Part shown: one piece after another, positions 1-9,465 of the stretch
Position numbering within the stretch: position 1 is the stretch's first letter
How the letters are laid out: every line of letters starts with the position of its first letter
Origin: Chitinophagaceae bacterium UBA1953
GTDB lineage: Bacteria; Bacteroidota; Bacteroidia; Chitinophagales; Chitinophagaceae
Reading direction: 5' to 3'
DNA length: 64,000 nucleotides
NCBI GenBank assembly: GCA_002336115.1
Contig: DDEN01000063.1
Coordinates: 62,001 to 126,000, forward strand
Notes under the pieces: generated by a model
Told to the model about the DNA's origin: nothing
The model's database searches: none
The model's input: the letters and a program-made list of their open reading frames with translations, nothing else
Made by a program: the position numbers and the translations under genes

Positions 1-633
1 GGGAGTTGTACTTGCTGCTGTAATAAATGAGTTTGCTTTTTCTCTAAGGGTACAGTTTTGAAATACCGCAGTTGATGGACCGAAAATAAAATCGGTTGTT
101 CCTTCAATATAACAATCCTGAAACAACTGTCTCGATTGTTCACCAGCAGCAAAGATGGTATCCTGGTTGCCGAGAAAACGACAGTTTTTAAAAACAGCTT
201 TATCCGCATCAACATACAAAGCAACAGCCTGGCCAACCGGGCCTGCTGAATTTACAAACGTAATATTCTCTGCCCTGAAACGGTTGCCCGAAATCTTTGC
301 AGTAGCTGAAGTAAATGTTGTGAGCTTTCCTCTGCCTGAATAATCATTGAAGGTAATGATGGTTTTCTCCACACTTTCTCCAATGAAAATCACATCGGTA
401 TTCGTGGCAGGCAATTCTATTTTTTCATTGTACACGCCATTCTTGATGTACAATGTGATGGGCGCAAGCGGATAAACACGCATGGCATCTATTGCATCCT
501 GGATGTATTTAAAATCGCCGCTTCCATCTTTAGCAACAGTAAATATGTATTTGTACTGTTGCGGATTGGATGTTTGCGCAGATAATAGTTGTGTATAAAC
601 AAGCAATACCAGTGCTATGAATATTTTATTCAT
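1..633 (-). CDS. Pectinesterase (CE8), 3' end outside the window
   Basis: Pectin methylesterase, which removes methyl esters from homogalacturonan so that lyases can cut it. The 211 visible codons start at the ATG at 633 with a signal peptide (MNKIFIALVLLVYTQLLSAQ). They then show the family motifs: GSGDFKYIQDAI near the N terminus, GQAVALYVDADKAVFKNCRF, the QDTIF segment, and TDFIFG, which carries the catalytic aspartate. The C-terminal third, including the conserved downstream Arg/Trp region, lies beyond position 1. It starts 4 nt after the CE12 esterase stop, so the two are cotranscribed. Family call is secure; the missing end cannot be judged. Confidence 0.9.
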   Translation of the reverse strand, partial: MNKIFIALVLLVYTQLLSAQTSNPQQYKYIFTVAKDGSGDFKYIQDAIDAMRVYPLAPITLYIKNGVYNEKIELPATNTDVIFIGESVEKTIITFNDYSGRGKLTTFTSATAKISGNRFRAENITFVNSAGPVGQAVALYVDADKAVFKNCRFLGNQDTIFAAGEQSRQLFQDCYIEGTTDFIFGPSTAVFQNCTLREKANSFITAASTTP

Positions 634-637
634 GTGC

Positions 638-1390
638 TTATTTTTTTACAACAGGTGAAATAATCCTTTCTGTTAGTTCAATGTTTAAGCCTTTTAATTC
701 TTTCAGCACAAGTTGTGCAATCAACCGGGCACCAAGTTCGTTAAAATGTGTATCATCTTTTTTCCCTTCAGGATAATTTGGGTGCTGCCCGGCTTCCAGA
801 TAATTAAATAAGTATTTTGATGTTTCTGCACCCAAGCTTTGATATAATTCCTGGCTTTTTTTATCAAGGTCAATCAGCAATACATTTTCTGCTTTGGCCA
901 CATCCCTTACAATTTGCGAATACACTTCGTGTGTGCCTTCTACTTTTCCGTTTGCATCAAACTTTCGTCTTGCAACAGGTGTAATTAAAATGGGTGTTGC
1001 TTTTTTATCTCTTGATTCTTTTACATACCGAACAAGATTATTTCTGAATTCAGTTTCTGTTGTATATGTTTTTTTGGTCGGCACTTCATCATTGTGCCCA
1101 AACTGAATGAATATATAATCACCTTCACCAGCATCATCCATAATCTGTTTCCACAAACCTTCATTACGGAACGAATTTGTGCTTCGGCCGTTCTTTGCTT
1201 TGTTCACAACAGTTACTGTTGAATCCCAGAAATATACAAAGGGCATTCCCCAACCAGTTTCAGGATAGGCTTTTGTTTCTTTAATGGCTATTGTAGAATC
1301 GCCTGCCAGAAAAATTTTTATTTTCTTTTTCTGCGGCAGAACAAATGCCATCACAGGTAAAGCGAAAAGTAAAATCAGTTTTGCTTTCAT
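638..1390 (-). CDS. Rhamnogalacturonan acetylesterase (CE12, SGNH hydrolase)
   Basis: Secreted 250-residue esterase expected to remove acetyl groups from rhamnogalacturonan. A short signal peptide (MKAKLILLFALPVMAFVLP) is followed by the SGNH blocks: FLAGDSTIA (nucleophile Ser), GWGMPF and NKAKNGRSTNSF (Gly block), FIQFGHND (Asn block) and DDTHFNELGA (catalytic Asp and His). The length is normal for CE12. It sits between a pectate lyase and a pectinesterase in one minus-strand run, which supports a pectin substrate. Periplasmic or extracellular location is inferred from the signal peptide. Confidence 0.9.
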   Translation of the reverse strand: MKAKLILLFALPVMAFVLPQKKKIKIFLAGDSTIAIKETKAYPETGWGMPFVYFWDSTVTVVNKAKNGRSTNSFRNEGLWKQIMDDAGEGDYIFIQFGHNDEVPTKKTYTTETEFRNNLVRYVKESRDKKATPILITPVARRKFDANGKVEGTHEVYSQIVRDVAKAENVLLIDLDKKSQELYQSLGAETSKYLFNYLEAGQHPNYPEGKKDDTHFNELGARLIAQLVLKELKGLNIELTERIISPVVKK

Positions 1391-1480
1391 GATTTGAATT
1401 TATTGAAACGCTGATGACACAGATTTTGCCGGAGAAAACGGATCAAATACAATCTATCTAAATCTGCCTTACCTGTTTCT

Positions 1481-2905
1481 TTATTTAATCAAACTGTTGA
1501 TATAAACTTCGATGTTTGTATAATGCTTGTCTAATTTGTTTTGACTTGCATCATCTGCATCATTTGCATTTAAACCATTCTTCTTTTCCCAATCATCGGG
1601 CATACCATCTTTATCTGTATCAACAGGAGCGGGAAGTGTATGTAATACAGGCCACGCATCCAATGTCTGCTCGTAAACTGTTCCATGCGTGTAACCACCC
1701 TGCACATCAATAAACTTTCCTTTTCCATTAATCACATCATTTATAATTCGTTCATCCATTGTATCTCTTCTAAAACTTGCTCCGGCTTGTTTCAAAACAG
1801 AATTGTACGCATCCTTCGTTGTTTGCAGGTTGATATTTACTGTTGTATGAGGTTCAGAAATAACCGTTGCCTTCTTTTCTTCTTCTGTTGCGTTATTTCC
1901 CATATGGATCCCGCTATAATTATTGACTGTAACATCGTTTGCTCCATGCACATAATTTCCGTTTACGTACCATTTGCCAAAAGGAATTTTATCTGAACGC
2001 CATGGATTAGCAATGCGGTAAAGCACTTTTTTGTTTGTTGATGGTCCTCCTTTAAAATAATTATTAATAATGTTATAATTGCCACCTTCGCCAGCGTAAA
2101 TATTATTTTCGCCCCAGTTATAAATTACATTATTACAATAATCAACCATTTCAGGAATTCCTTGTCTTATTCCGTTAAAGCGAGGATTACGACTGTTACA
2201 ATGAGCAAATAAATTATGATGAGCCGAGAGATGCTGCCCACCCCAAATGCCACCATAACCATGCCGTTCATAATCTTTATCGCCTGTTTCAAAATGATAT
2301 GAATAGTTGAGCGGCTCAGCAATAATATTCCACTGCAAAGTGGTGCTATCTCCATTGTAAACAGAAAGCACTTCATCCGTACTCCAGCTCATGCTGCAAT
2401 GATCAATGATGATATTTTTCCGCTTTGTTCCTCCAAATGCATCATCGCCCCCATTGCCATCCACCATTCCGCCTTTCTGATATTTATCGCCCATACGAAA
2501 GCGCATGTAACGTACAATAATATTATCCCCACTCAATATAACAGGTCTGTCGGCAAGGCAAACACCATCACCGGGAGCTGTTTGGCCCGCAATCGTTACA
2601 TCACCTTTTATTGACAAGGGTGTTTCAAGATGAATGGTACCCGATACAGCAAAAACAAGCATCCTTTTCTGTTTAGCTTCTGCAGCTTCTCTAAAACTTC
2701 CAGTGCCATGATCGTTCAGGTTTGTTACAATAAAAACCTTGCCTCCACGGCCACCAGTCGTGTATTTACCCAAACCTTCAGCACCGGGAAAAGCGATAGT
2801 TTCATTTGTTGCCTTGGCCGAAGTTTGTGCTGTTTGTTTTTGCGAACGGCACGCAACTACAAAAAATAATGCAAAGCTTATTGATAAAAAAAATCTGGTT
2901 TTCAT
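1481..2905 (-). CDS. Pectate lyase, PL1 family, lipoprotein
   Basis: 474-residue polysaccharide lyase expected to cleave de-esterified homogalacturonan by beta-elimination. A lipoprotein signal ends at Cys19 (FFVVACRS), so the protein is probably membrane anchored. The body is a right-handed beta-helix of the Bacteroidota PL1 type: FPGAEGLGKYTTGGRGGKVF near the start, then VSGTIHL, TIAGQTAPGDGV, IIIDHCSMSWSTDE and HHNLFAHCNSRNPR. The C terminus has a Ca-binding-like DTDKDGMPDDWE motif, common in these lyases. An intrinsic-terminator-like hairpin lies just upstream, between it and susD. Confidence 0.9.
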   Translation of the reverse strand: MKTRFFLSISFALFFVVACRSQKQTAQTSAKATNETIAFPGAEGLGKYTTGGRGGKVFIVTNLNDHGTGSFREAAEAKQKRMLVFAVSGTIHLETPLSIKGDVTIAGQTAPGDGVCLADRPVILSGDNIIVRYMRFRMGDKYQKGGMVDGNGGDDAFGGTKRKNIIIDHCSMSWSTDEVLSVYNGDSTTLQWNIIAEPLNYSYHFETGDKDYERHGYGGIWGGQHLSAHHNLFAHCNSRNPRFNGIRQGIPEMVDYCNNVIYNWGENNIYAGEGGNYNIINNYFKGGPSTNKKVLYRIANPWRSDKIPFGKWYVNGNYVHGANDVTVNNYSGIHMGNNATEEEKKATVISEPHTTVNINLQTTKDAYNSVLKQAGASFRRDTMDERIINDVINGKGKFIDVQGGYTHGTVYEQTLDAWPVLHTLPAPVDTDKDGMPDDWEKKNGLNANDADDASQNKLDKHYTNIEVYINSLIK

Positions 2906-2916
2906 TTCTGAATATA

Positions 2917-2942
2917 AAAAGGCTGCTTTTCTGCAGCCTTTT
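2917..2942 (-). terminator. Hairpin between susD and the pectate lyase
   Basis: On the minus strand AAAAGGCTGC pairs perfectly with GCAGCCTTTT around a 6-nt loop, followed by a T-rich stretch. It sits after the SusD stop and only about 11 nt before the lyase start. It could reduce transcription of the three downstream enzymes or protect the susCD message end. There is no room for a separate promoter between it and the lyase start. Confidence 0.7.
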
Positions 2943-2982
2943 ATTTTTTATGAATTACAAATTATGAAAGAATTATTCTTCA

Positions 2983-4839
2983 TTAATAATTCGGGTTTTG
3001 CTTTAAGTTTTTATTAGCATCAATTGCTGCCTGAGGTAATGGCAATAGTTCAGACTTTCCTGTTGTAAAACCGGTTGCAAATCTGTCAGAGCAGGTTGTT
3101 TTTACAGCCGCACTAATCCAGGTAACTTTTGTAGTACCGGATGGTGTTGAACTCGGCGATGCTTTATACAGTGAGTTCTTCCAAAGACCATTGACTGTAT
3201 TAACATCGGATGTGGTATTAGTAATGTAGTACATGGATGCCGGTAGTGTTGCGGTAATACAATAGGCAGGATAAGATGCCATGTAAGAAGGATTGTCCAT
3301 TGCCGTACTGGTTGACATTTTAACCATATTACTTTTTGATTCGCTTATTGCTGCAGCAAGAAGATTCCATCTTAAGAGATCGTATTTCCTGATGCCTTCT
3401 CCACCAAGCTCCAGCGCTCTTTCCCGTACAATATATTTAAAGAAATCGGCCTTTGACAATCCGGATGGAATATCAACAGTTGCATCTGCCGTTGTGATTG
3501 ATTTTCCATAACCCCTTCTCCTTACCATATTAATAGCATTATAAGCAGCAGTTGTTGGCCCGCTAATTTCATTTTCTGCTTCGGCAAACATGAGTAATAC
3601 ATCAGAATAGCGTATGATCTGCCATTTTAAACCAAGGTATTGCACATCACTTGTTGGAGAAATAACAGGATTACTGATCCAGTCTCTTCTGTATTTTCCA
3701 TCGGTCTGATTTGTCAGCACCTGTCCGGTTCTTGTACCGGTGGAAGAACTATAATAATGGCAAATAGTAACATCTCGTCTTAAATCGGTTGAATCAAAAA
3801 GATAAAAATAAGTAGGCAGGGGGTTAACACTGTTATTCCCTTTATTATTAACCCTTGGGCCATTATAATAACCCAGCTTTGTGTCTTCTGTACCTGTTAA
3901 ACCTGCACCACTTGCCTGAAACATTAACTCACCGTTTGGATCAGCTATGGCATGGGCACAAACCTGATCTTTCCATAAAGCTTTGAATCCCGGATTCAGC
4001 GAATGCTGGTTTGAGTTGATAATATCATTACACTCATCTTTTGCAATCTGGTAATAACTCAGGTAATTTGAGCCTCGTTGAACTCCGCCTGTTTGTCGTA
4101 ATGCATATCCGCCTCTGAATAATGCAATTCTTGCACGAAGTGCTTTTACAGTCCCTTTTGTTATGCGCTCATCCAAAGGATCGCTAATTGAAGCTAATTC
4201 ACCTCTCCAAGGCACAAGATCTTCAGCAGTTTTTAAATCATTCAGCAAATGATCGTATAACGAATCCCGGTCTGTTTTAGCCGGAAAAGGTTCAACCAAA
4301 GCCTGTTCACCCGCAGGCAGAAAGTGAGCAGGTAAATCACCCCAGTTCCGGATCGCTTCAAAGTAAAACTGAGCTCTTAATGTATAAGCTTCACCAAGCA
4401 TGCGTTTTAACTGTTTCTGTTCCTGATCTGAACCATTTGAATACATATCCATTTTAGGAATATTGGAAATGCAGATATTGGCATATTCAATTCCCTGAAA
4501 CATCTGGTTAAAAGGTTTCTCAATCTGTGCATTAGTTGAAGTTGCAGCGTAACGTGCAATATCTCTTCTGTCATTATCAGAAGATCCTGTAGGGCCCTGC
4601 ATTTCATCATTATCAAGCGGATAATACAAACTTACCCGAATACCATATCCCTGATCGCCCACCAAGCGGCTATATACTCCCGATATTGCTTTATAAGTGC
4701 TGGCAACATCTTTAAAAACCAACTCAGGGCCAAGTTCTGTAATAGGTTGCTGATCCAGGTATTTTTTACACCCTGTTGATACCAACAACATGCTTATTGC
4801 GGCAAAAATGATAAGCTTATTGAATTGTAATGTTTTCAT
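2983..4839 (-). CDS. SusD/RagB-type glycan-binding lipoprotein (pectin locus)
   Basis: 618-residue outer-membrane lipoprotein that captures oligosaccharides and lids the SusC transporter. The lipoprotein signal has its Cys in MLLVSTGCKKYLDQQP, and the KKYLDQQP start is typical of SusD. N-terminal TPR-like helices (LGEAYTLRAQFYFEAIRNWGD) and the C-terminal SusD block (IVRERALELGGEGIRKYDLLRWN) are clear, and the end KNLKQNPNY is characteristic. It follows susC by 23 nt. Specificity for pectin fragments is inferred from the enzymes downstream. Confidence 0.95.
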   Translation of the reverse strand: MKTLQFNKLIIFAAISMLLVSTGCKKYLDQQPITELGPELVFKDVASTYKAISGVYSRLVGDQGYGIRVSLYYPLDNDEMQGPTGSSDNDRRDIARYAATSTNAQIEKPFNQMFQGIEYANICISNIPKMDMYSNGSDQEQKQLKRMLGEAYTLRAQFYFEAIRNWGDLPAHFLPAGEQALVEPFPAKTDRDSLYDHLLNDLKTAEDLVPWRGELASISDPLDERITKGTVKALRARIALFRGGYALRQTGGVQRGSNYLSYYQIAKDECNDIINSNQHSLNPGFKALWKDQVCAHAIADPNGELMFQASGAGLTGTEDTKLGYYNGPRVNNKGNNSVNPLPTYFYLFDSTDLRRDVTICHYYSSSTGTRTGQVLTNQTDGKYRRDWISNPVISPTSDVQYLGLKWQIIRYSDVLLMFAEAENEISGPTTAAYNAINMVRRRGYGKSITTADATVDIPSGLSKADFFKYIVRERALELGGEGIRKYDLLRWNLLAAAISESKSNMVKMSTSTAMDNPSYMASYPAYCITATLPASMYYITNTTSDVNTVNGLWKNSLYKASPSSTPSGTTKVTWISAAVKTTCSDRFATGFTTGKSELLPLPQAAIDANKNLKQNPNY

Positions 4840-4862
4840 TTCAAATCTTTTTTATGTTTTTA

Positions 4863-7800
4863 TCAGAAGGATGCATTTAAACCAAATACAAAACTGCGGC
4901 TTTTAGGATAAGATGAGTAATCCAGACCCGGGGTAAGCGGGCTGCTTCTTACACTAACCTCTGGGTCATAACCGGAATAGTTCGTAAACACTGCCAGGTT
5001 GTTAGCCGTTACATAAAACCTCAGCTGACTCATGTGAATGCGGCTGATTTTCCTAACCGGCACAGTATAGCCAACGGTAATATTGTTTATACGCAGGAAC
5101 GATCCATCTTCAATTGCCCATGAGCTTGGGTAAAATGCACCGGAACTTTTAACTGGCTGCCATATTTTAGCATTGGCGTTTAAAGCTTCCAGTTGAGCTG
5201 GCGGAATTCCGTAAACTGTTGTACCACTAATCCATTGTGCTGTTGCCCCGGCTTCAGTTACAACTTTCCAGCGGTCTTTCATAATAGCCAGCATATTCGC
5301 ATTGTTGGTATAAGCGTTAGTAAATTCAATTTTATTGGCATTATAAATATCATTGCCATAGGAAAAGTTTACAAAAATGCTTGCATCCCACTGTTTGTAG
5401 GTAAACATCTGATTTAAACCACCTGTAAATTTGGGAGTTGGATTCCCGATAATGGTTCTGTCGTTAGTTAAATCAACTTTTCCGTCATTATTTAAGTCTT
5501 TAAATTTAATTGACCCGGGCTGCACGACACCTATTATGTTGGAGTCACTCACCAAGCCAGATTTTAAAGTATATATACCCGTAGATGTGTTATAATCAAA
5601 ATCGCTTACTTTATAAAAACCATCGTTTACTAAACCCCAGAATGAACCAACGGGAGAACCAATCTTTTCAATATAGTCTTTTGGCTGCCCCGATACCCCC
5701 CAGCTTGCATCGGGATAGAAATAAGTTTGATTTTTACTTAATGCAACTACCTTGTTTGTATTAAAAGCGATGTTAAAACTTGCATTCCAGTTTAAACCCT
5801 GCGGCTTTCTGAGTATAACCGCATTCAATTGAATCTCTACTCCTTTATTTGATGTTTTGCCAATGTTTTGTACCTGTGATGAATATCCAAATGTGGATGC
5901 AATAGGAACATCAAGTAAAAGGTCTTTTGACTGGTTGTCATATACATCGATACTTAAATCAAACCTGTTGTGTAACAATGTAATATCAAACCCGATATTT
6001 TTGTTAACAAGTGACTCCCATGTCAGGTTTGGATTTGCAAGCGAATTTGAAGAATAGCCTAAAACAGTACTATTGTTAAGGCTATAATAATAAGTACCAT
6101 TGGCAAATGAAGTGAGGAACAGGTAATCTTTGATACGGTTATTACCCACCAAACCATAACCAGCCCTTAACTTAAGATCATTTATGAAGTTTACGTTTTC
6201 AAGAAAACGCTCTCTCTTTAACCGCCAGGCAACTGAACCCGCAGGAAAATAACCCCATTTTTGACCTGGTGCAAACTTTGAAGCTCCGTCGGCCCGCACG
6301 TTAAAAGAAAAAAGATATTTGTCTTTATAAGAATAATTAATTCTGCTAAAGAATGACAAGCTGGTATATCTTGATTTTGTGACCCTGTATCCTGACAAAG
6401 CTGTTCCCAGGTAGCTGGCACCAACTATTGCAACATTTTTACTTGTATATTTTGGAACAGTGTATGCACTTGGATAATCCTGTGTTCTCAGGTCGTAGGT
6501 TTCTTCTCCTATTAGAAAATCAAAATCATGCTTTTTCTTAAAATCAGAAATGGAATAAGAAAGGACATTTGAGTTTGTAATTGTTTGACGACTATTTGTA
6601 TCAAGCGCCACAATTGGTTTGGTTCCGCCAGTAATAATAGCATAAGGTGTAATTGAATCACTGAACTGGCGATCCCATAACCGGGTATTATCGTACCCAA
6701 AAGTTGAACGGAATGTCAGGTTTTTCAAAATTCTGTAAGAAACATATGCAGTGAAATTTGCAGAGTTTGTTGTTTTATTTCTGTATTCAGCATTTGAAAG
6801 AGCAATGGGATTTACAAGATATAAACTGTTTCCAGGATTTGGATCAGTAAACGGATCTGCATCGTCAATTTCCATGTTGGATGACAAAAAAGGTCTGAAT
6901 TTTACTGCATTACGTAACCTGTTATAAGACGTTCCTTTAGAATCTGATACGCCGGCACCTAAAACATTCTGATTAGTGTAACGGGCGGTAATACCGGCTT
7001 TCAGTTTACTTGTAATATTATAATCGCCTTTAAAATTCAGCAAATGACGAACGTAATTTGAATTAAGAACAATTGCCTTTTCATTATTGTAAGTGTAACC
7101 AAAATTGTATGTGAACTTTTTATTTCCTCCTGATATACCAAGATTCTGTGTGGTTGTAACACCTGTTCTTCCAAAAACTTCATCCTGCCAGTCAACCGGA
7201 CTTACGTTTTTGTAATTCGATAAAGTATCCCACGTTGTTCCGTAATACTTAGTAAAAGTTGTACTGTCAGTTGAACTTCCTCTTGATCTTTCCGATTGAT
7301 AAATAACAAAATCATAGGGCGAAAGAACTGCAAGCTTCTTCGGCAAAAACTTAACACCTACAAAGCTGTTGAACGTAACTTTTGTTTTACCAATCCGGCC
7401 CGATTTTGTTGTAATAATAATTACACCGTTTGCGCCCCTGGCACCATAAATAGCCGTTGCAGCAGCATCTTTCAATACATCAATACTCTGAATATCCTGT
7501 GGTGCTATTACCGATAAAGCCTTTTCAACCTGTACACCATCTACTATGTAAAGAGGTGAGTTATCTCCTGTTATCGACAAACCGCCACGAACCCTGATAC
7601 GAATATCTGCATCAGGCGAGCCCTCGGCTGTAGTTGCAGTTACACCCGCAAGTCTGCCATTCAGCATCTGTTCTGCAGATGCTATTGGCACGTCTTTCAT
7701 TTCCTTTGCCCCAACTGAAGAAACTGATGCAAGCAGGTTTTTTCGCTTGATTGTTTGATAACCAATAACAACAACTTCCTCCATAGCGGTTACTTCTTTT

Positions 7801-8084
7801 TCCAACTTTATTTCCACATCAGCACTATTACTTATTGTTACTGTTTTTGGCTTGTATCCTGTATAAGTAAATACAAGTTTACTATTTCCTGCTTCCGGAA
7901 CTTCAATTTTAAATTTACCGGACACATCGGTTTGTGTTCCTGCTTTTGTACCACTAACAACAACAGTAACGCCAGGTAAAGCGTTGCCGTTTTCATCAGT
8001 TACGCTACCTTTTATCTGCCTTGTTTGAGCAAACGCAGATAGCCCGCACAAGAGGACCAAAAGCAGAGAAAAAATTTTTTTCAT
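4863..8084 (-). CDS. SusC/RagA TonB-dependent outer-membrane transporter (pectin locus)
   Basis: About 1073 residues. The ATG at 8084 was chosen because it begins a clean signal peptide (MKKIFSLLLVLLCGLSAFAQ); the open frame runs further upstream, but that sequence looks non-coding. Order: carboxypeptidase-like domain (IKGSVTDENGNALPGVTVVV), plug with VVVIGYQTIKRKNLLASVSS, the RIRVRGGLSITGDNSPLYIV block and a DAAATAIYGARGANGVIII segment, then a 22-strand-type barrel ending in RSFVFGLNASF. It imports glycan fragments using TonB energy together with the SusD next to it. Confidence 0.95.
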   Translation of the reverse strand: MKKIFSLLLVLLCGLSAFAQTRQIKGSVTDENGNALPGVTVVVSGTKAGTQTDVSGKFKIEVPEAGNSKLVFTYTGYKPKTVTISNSADVEIKLEKEVTAMEEVVVIGYQTIKRKNLLASVSSVGAKEMKDVPIASAEQMLNGRLAGVTATTAEGSPDADIRIRVRGGLSITGDNSPLYIVDGVQVEKALSVIAPQDIQSIDVLKDAAATAIYGARGANGVIIITTKSGRIGKTKVTFNSFVGVKFLPKKLAVLSPYDFVIYQSERSRGSSTDSTTFTKYYGTTWDTLSNYKNVSPVDWQDEVFGRTGVTTTQNLGISGGNKKFTYNFGYTYNNEKAIVLNSNYVRHLLNFKGDYNITSKLKAGITARYTNQNVLGAGVSDSKGTSYNRLRNAVKFRPFLSSNMEIDDADPFTDPNPGNSLYLVNPIALSNAEYRNKTTNSANFTAYVSYRILKNLTFRSTFGYDNTRLWDRQFSDSITPYAIITGGTKPIVALDTNSRQTITNSNVLSYSISDFKKKHDFDFLIGEETYDLRTQDYPSAYTVPKYTSKNVAIVGASYLGTALSGYRVTKSRYTSLSFFSRINYSYKDKYLFSFNVRADGASKFAPGQKWGYFPAGSVAWRLKRERFLENVNFINDLKLRAGYGLVGNNRIKDYLFLTSFANGTYYYSLNNSTVLGYSSNSLANPNLTWESLVNKNIGFDITLLHNRFDLSIDVYDNQSKDLLLDVPIASTFGYSSQVQNIGKTSNKGVEIQLNAVILRKPQGLNWNASFNIAFNTNKVVALSKNQTYFYPDASWGVSGQPKDYIEKIGSPVGSFWGLVNDGFYKVSDFDYNTSTGIYTLKSGLVSDSNIIGVVQPGSIKFKDLNNDGKVDLTNDRTIIGNPTPKFTGGLNQMFTYKQWDASIFVNFSYGNDIYNANKIEFTNAYTNNANMLAIMKDRWKVVTEAGATAQWISGTTVYGIPPAQLEALNANAKIWQPVKSSGAFYPSSWAIEDGSFLRINNITVGYTVPVRKISRIHMSQLRFYVTANNLAVFTNYSGYDPEVSVRSSPLTPGLDYSSYPKSRSFVFGLNASF

Positions 8085-8205
8085 ACTGTATGCTTTAATA
8101 TTTGGTTTGAATTTACAGCAGTAAAATGCCGTCTCGAAATCACTGAAAATGTAAATGTGATTAATTGAAATTCTCTGAGCTAAGCAATCGGTTTTTGATG
8201 TGTGG

Positions 8206-8237
8206 CAAAGACAATTTCGTTTATTTCTTACATGCAA
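8206..8237 (-). promoter_or_regulatory. Candidate promoter of the pectin locus
   Basis: Read on the minus strand: TTG (8237-8235), 21 nt, then TGTCTTTG (8213-8206), one mismatch from the Bacteroidota -7 consensus TAnnTTTG. This would give a 5' UTR of roughly 115 nt before susC. Confidence 0.4.
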
Positions 8238-8284
8238 TTCTATGTACTATTTCAAGATTACAGAAAGCTTTTTAACGTTTTATT

Positions 8285-8302
8285 TACGCAATCGATTCCG
8301 TA
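8285..8302. promoter_or_regulatory. Palindromic operator candidate for the LacI-type regulator
   Basis: TACGCAATCGATTCCGTA reads the same on both strands apart from one pair (8289/8298). The central CG step inside AATCGATT is typical of LacI-family operators. It lies between the divergent susC and lacI-type genes, about 50 bp upstream of the candidate susC -33 element and 130 bp upstream of the regulator start. Confidence 0.5.
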
Positions 8303-8320
8303 TTTTAAAGTAATGAAACA

Positions 8321-8402
8321 GCTTTTGCTGTAGCCGGAAATAAAAACAAAAAAGTCCGCTAAGCCAATACTGTTGTTTTTGCTTTTTTCCGCAGCCGGAA
8401 AA
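8321..8402 (+). repeat. Two copies of a GCTTTT...AGCCGGAAA motif about 60 bp apart
   Basis: Position 8321 starts GCTTTTGCTGTAGCCGGAAA, and GCTTTTTTCCGCAGCCGGAA starts at 8381. Both lie in the leader of the LacI-type gene. They could be binding sites or chance. Apart from this, the operator and the susC promoter, the 8085-8431 gap shows nothing. Confidence 0.3.
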
Positions 8403-8431
8403 GAGTATTTTTAACGACCAAAACCGCTGTT

Positions 8432-9463
8432 ATGAAATTTGAAGCTGTAACAATAAAAGATATAGCTAAAGCATTAGGACTATCCACATCAACTGTTTCA
8501 AGAGCGTTGAGAGACAGCTATGAAATAAGTGCTGAGACCAAACAGTTGGTGCTTGAATGTGCTGAGAAACTGAATTATAAACCTAATCCTATTGCCCTGA
8601 GCCTGAAAGAAAAACGAAGCCGCTCAATAGGCGTTGTTGTTTGTGAAATAGCCAACAACTTTTTTTCCCAGATCATTAATGGTATTGAATCCATCGCATA
8701 CGACAAAGGCTACAATGTAATTGTTGCTCAAAGCAGGGAGTCGTACGAACGGGAGGTAATTGACCTTCAGTTTCTTGCTTCAAGATCGGTTGACGGGCTT
8801 ATTATTTCCCTTTCAACAGAAACAACCGATCTTACTCATATCAAAACACTTCATGATCGTGGAATGCCCATTGTGCTGATTGACCGTATAACGGATGAAA
8901 TTGATACACATAAAGTAATTACAGATAGTTATAAAGGTGTGTATGAAGCAACCGAACACCTGATAAAGAACGGGTTCAAGCGCATTGCCGCCATTGGTGG
9001 CTCTGAATTTTTATCCATTACCAATGAGCGGCTGGCCGGCTATCATGATGCTTTGAAAGCAAACAATCTCTCTTTCAGCAAAGAATATGTACAACATTGC
9101 TTTTACGGAGGAATGGTTTTTTCAGAAGTGGAGGAAGCTATGAATAAACTGCTCACCCTTAAACGAAAGCCTGATGCTGTAATTACCACAAGCGACAAAC
9201 TGACTACCGGCTGCCTTAAAACACTTAAACGCAGGGGATTGCATGTACCGAACGATATAGCCATAATAGGTTTTTCCAATTCTGATATTATGGAGTTGTT
9301 TGATCCACCTCTGACCTACATCCGCCAGCCGGCAGAAGAAATGGGCAGAGATGCCACAGAATTATTGCTCCAGTTGGTTGAAAGCAAACGGCCAATAAAA
9401 GAATTTGAAAAAAGAGTACTCAGCCCGAAATTAGTCATCGGCAGCTCAAGCCGCAAACAATAG
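8432..9463 (+). CDS. LacI-family transcriptional regulator
   Basis: 343-residue DNA-binding regulator. The N-terminal HTH is clear (TIKDIAKALGLSTSTVSRAL, residues about 7-26), followed by the hinge region YKPNPIALSLKEKRS and a periplasmic-binding-protein-like sensor domain (SIGVVVCEIANNFFSQIING through DVAIIGFSNSDIMELFDPPL-type blocks). It is divergent from the pectin susC, so it most likely responds to a pectin-derived sugar and controls that locus. The ligand and the sign of regulation are not visible in the sequence. Confidence 0.92.
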   Translation: MKFEAVTIKDIAKALGLSTSTVSRALRDSYEISAETKQLVLECAEKLNYKPNPIALSLKEKRSRSIGVVVCEIANNFFSQIINGIESIAYDKGYNVIVAQSRESYEREVIDLQFLASRSVDGLIISLSTETTDLTHIKTLHDRGMPIVLIDRITDEIDTHKVITDSYKGVYEATEHLIKNGFKRIAAIGGSEFLSITNERLAGYHDALKANNLSFSKEYVQHCFYGGMVFSEVEEAMNKLLTLKRKPDAVITTSDKLTTGCLKTLKRRGLHVPNDIAIIGFSNSDIMELFDPPLTYIRQPAEEMGRDATELLLQLVESKRPIKEFEKRVLSPKLVIGSSSRKQ

Positions 9464-9465
9464 CC

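Noticed and set aside
8085..8237. Upstream extension of the susC frame to an ATG at 8237
   Set aside because: The added 51 residues look non-coding, would cover the candidate promoter, and hide an excellent signal peptide starting at 8084.
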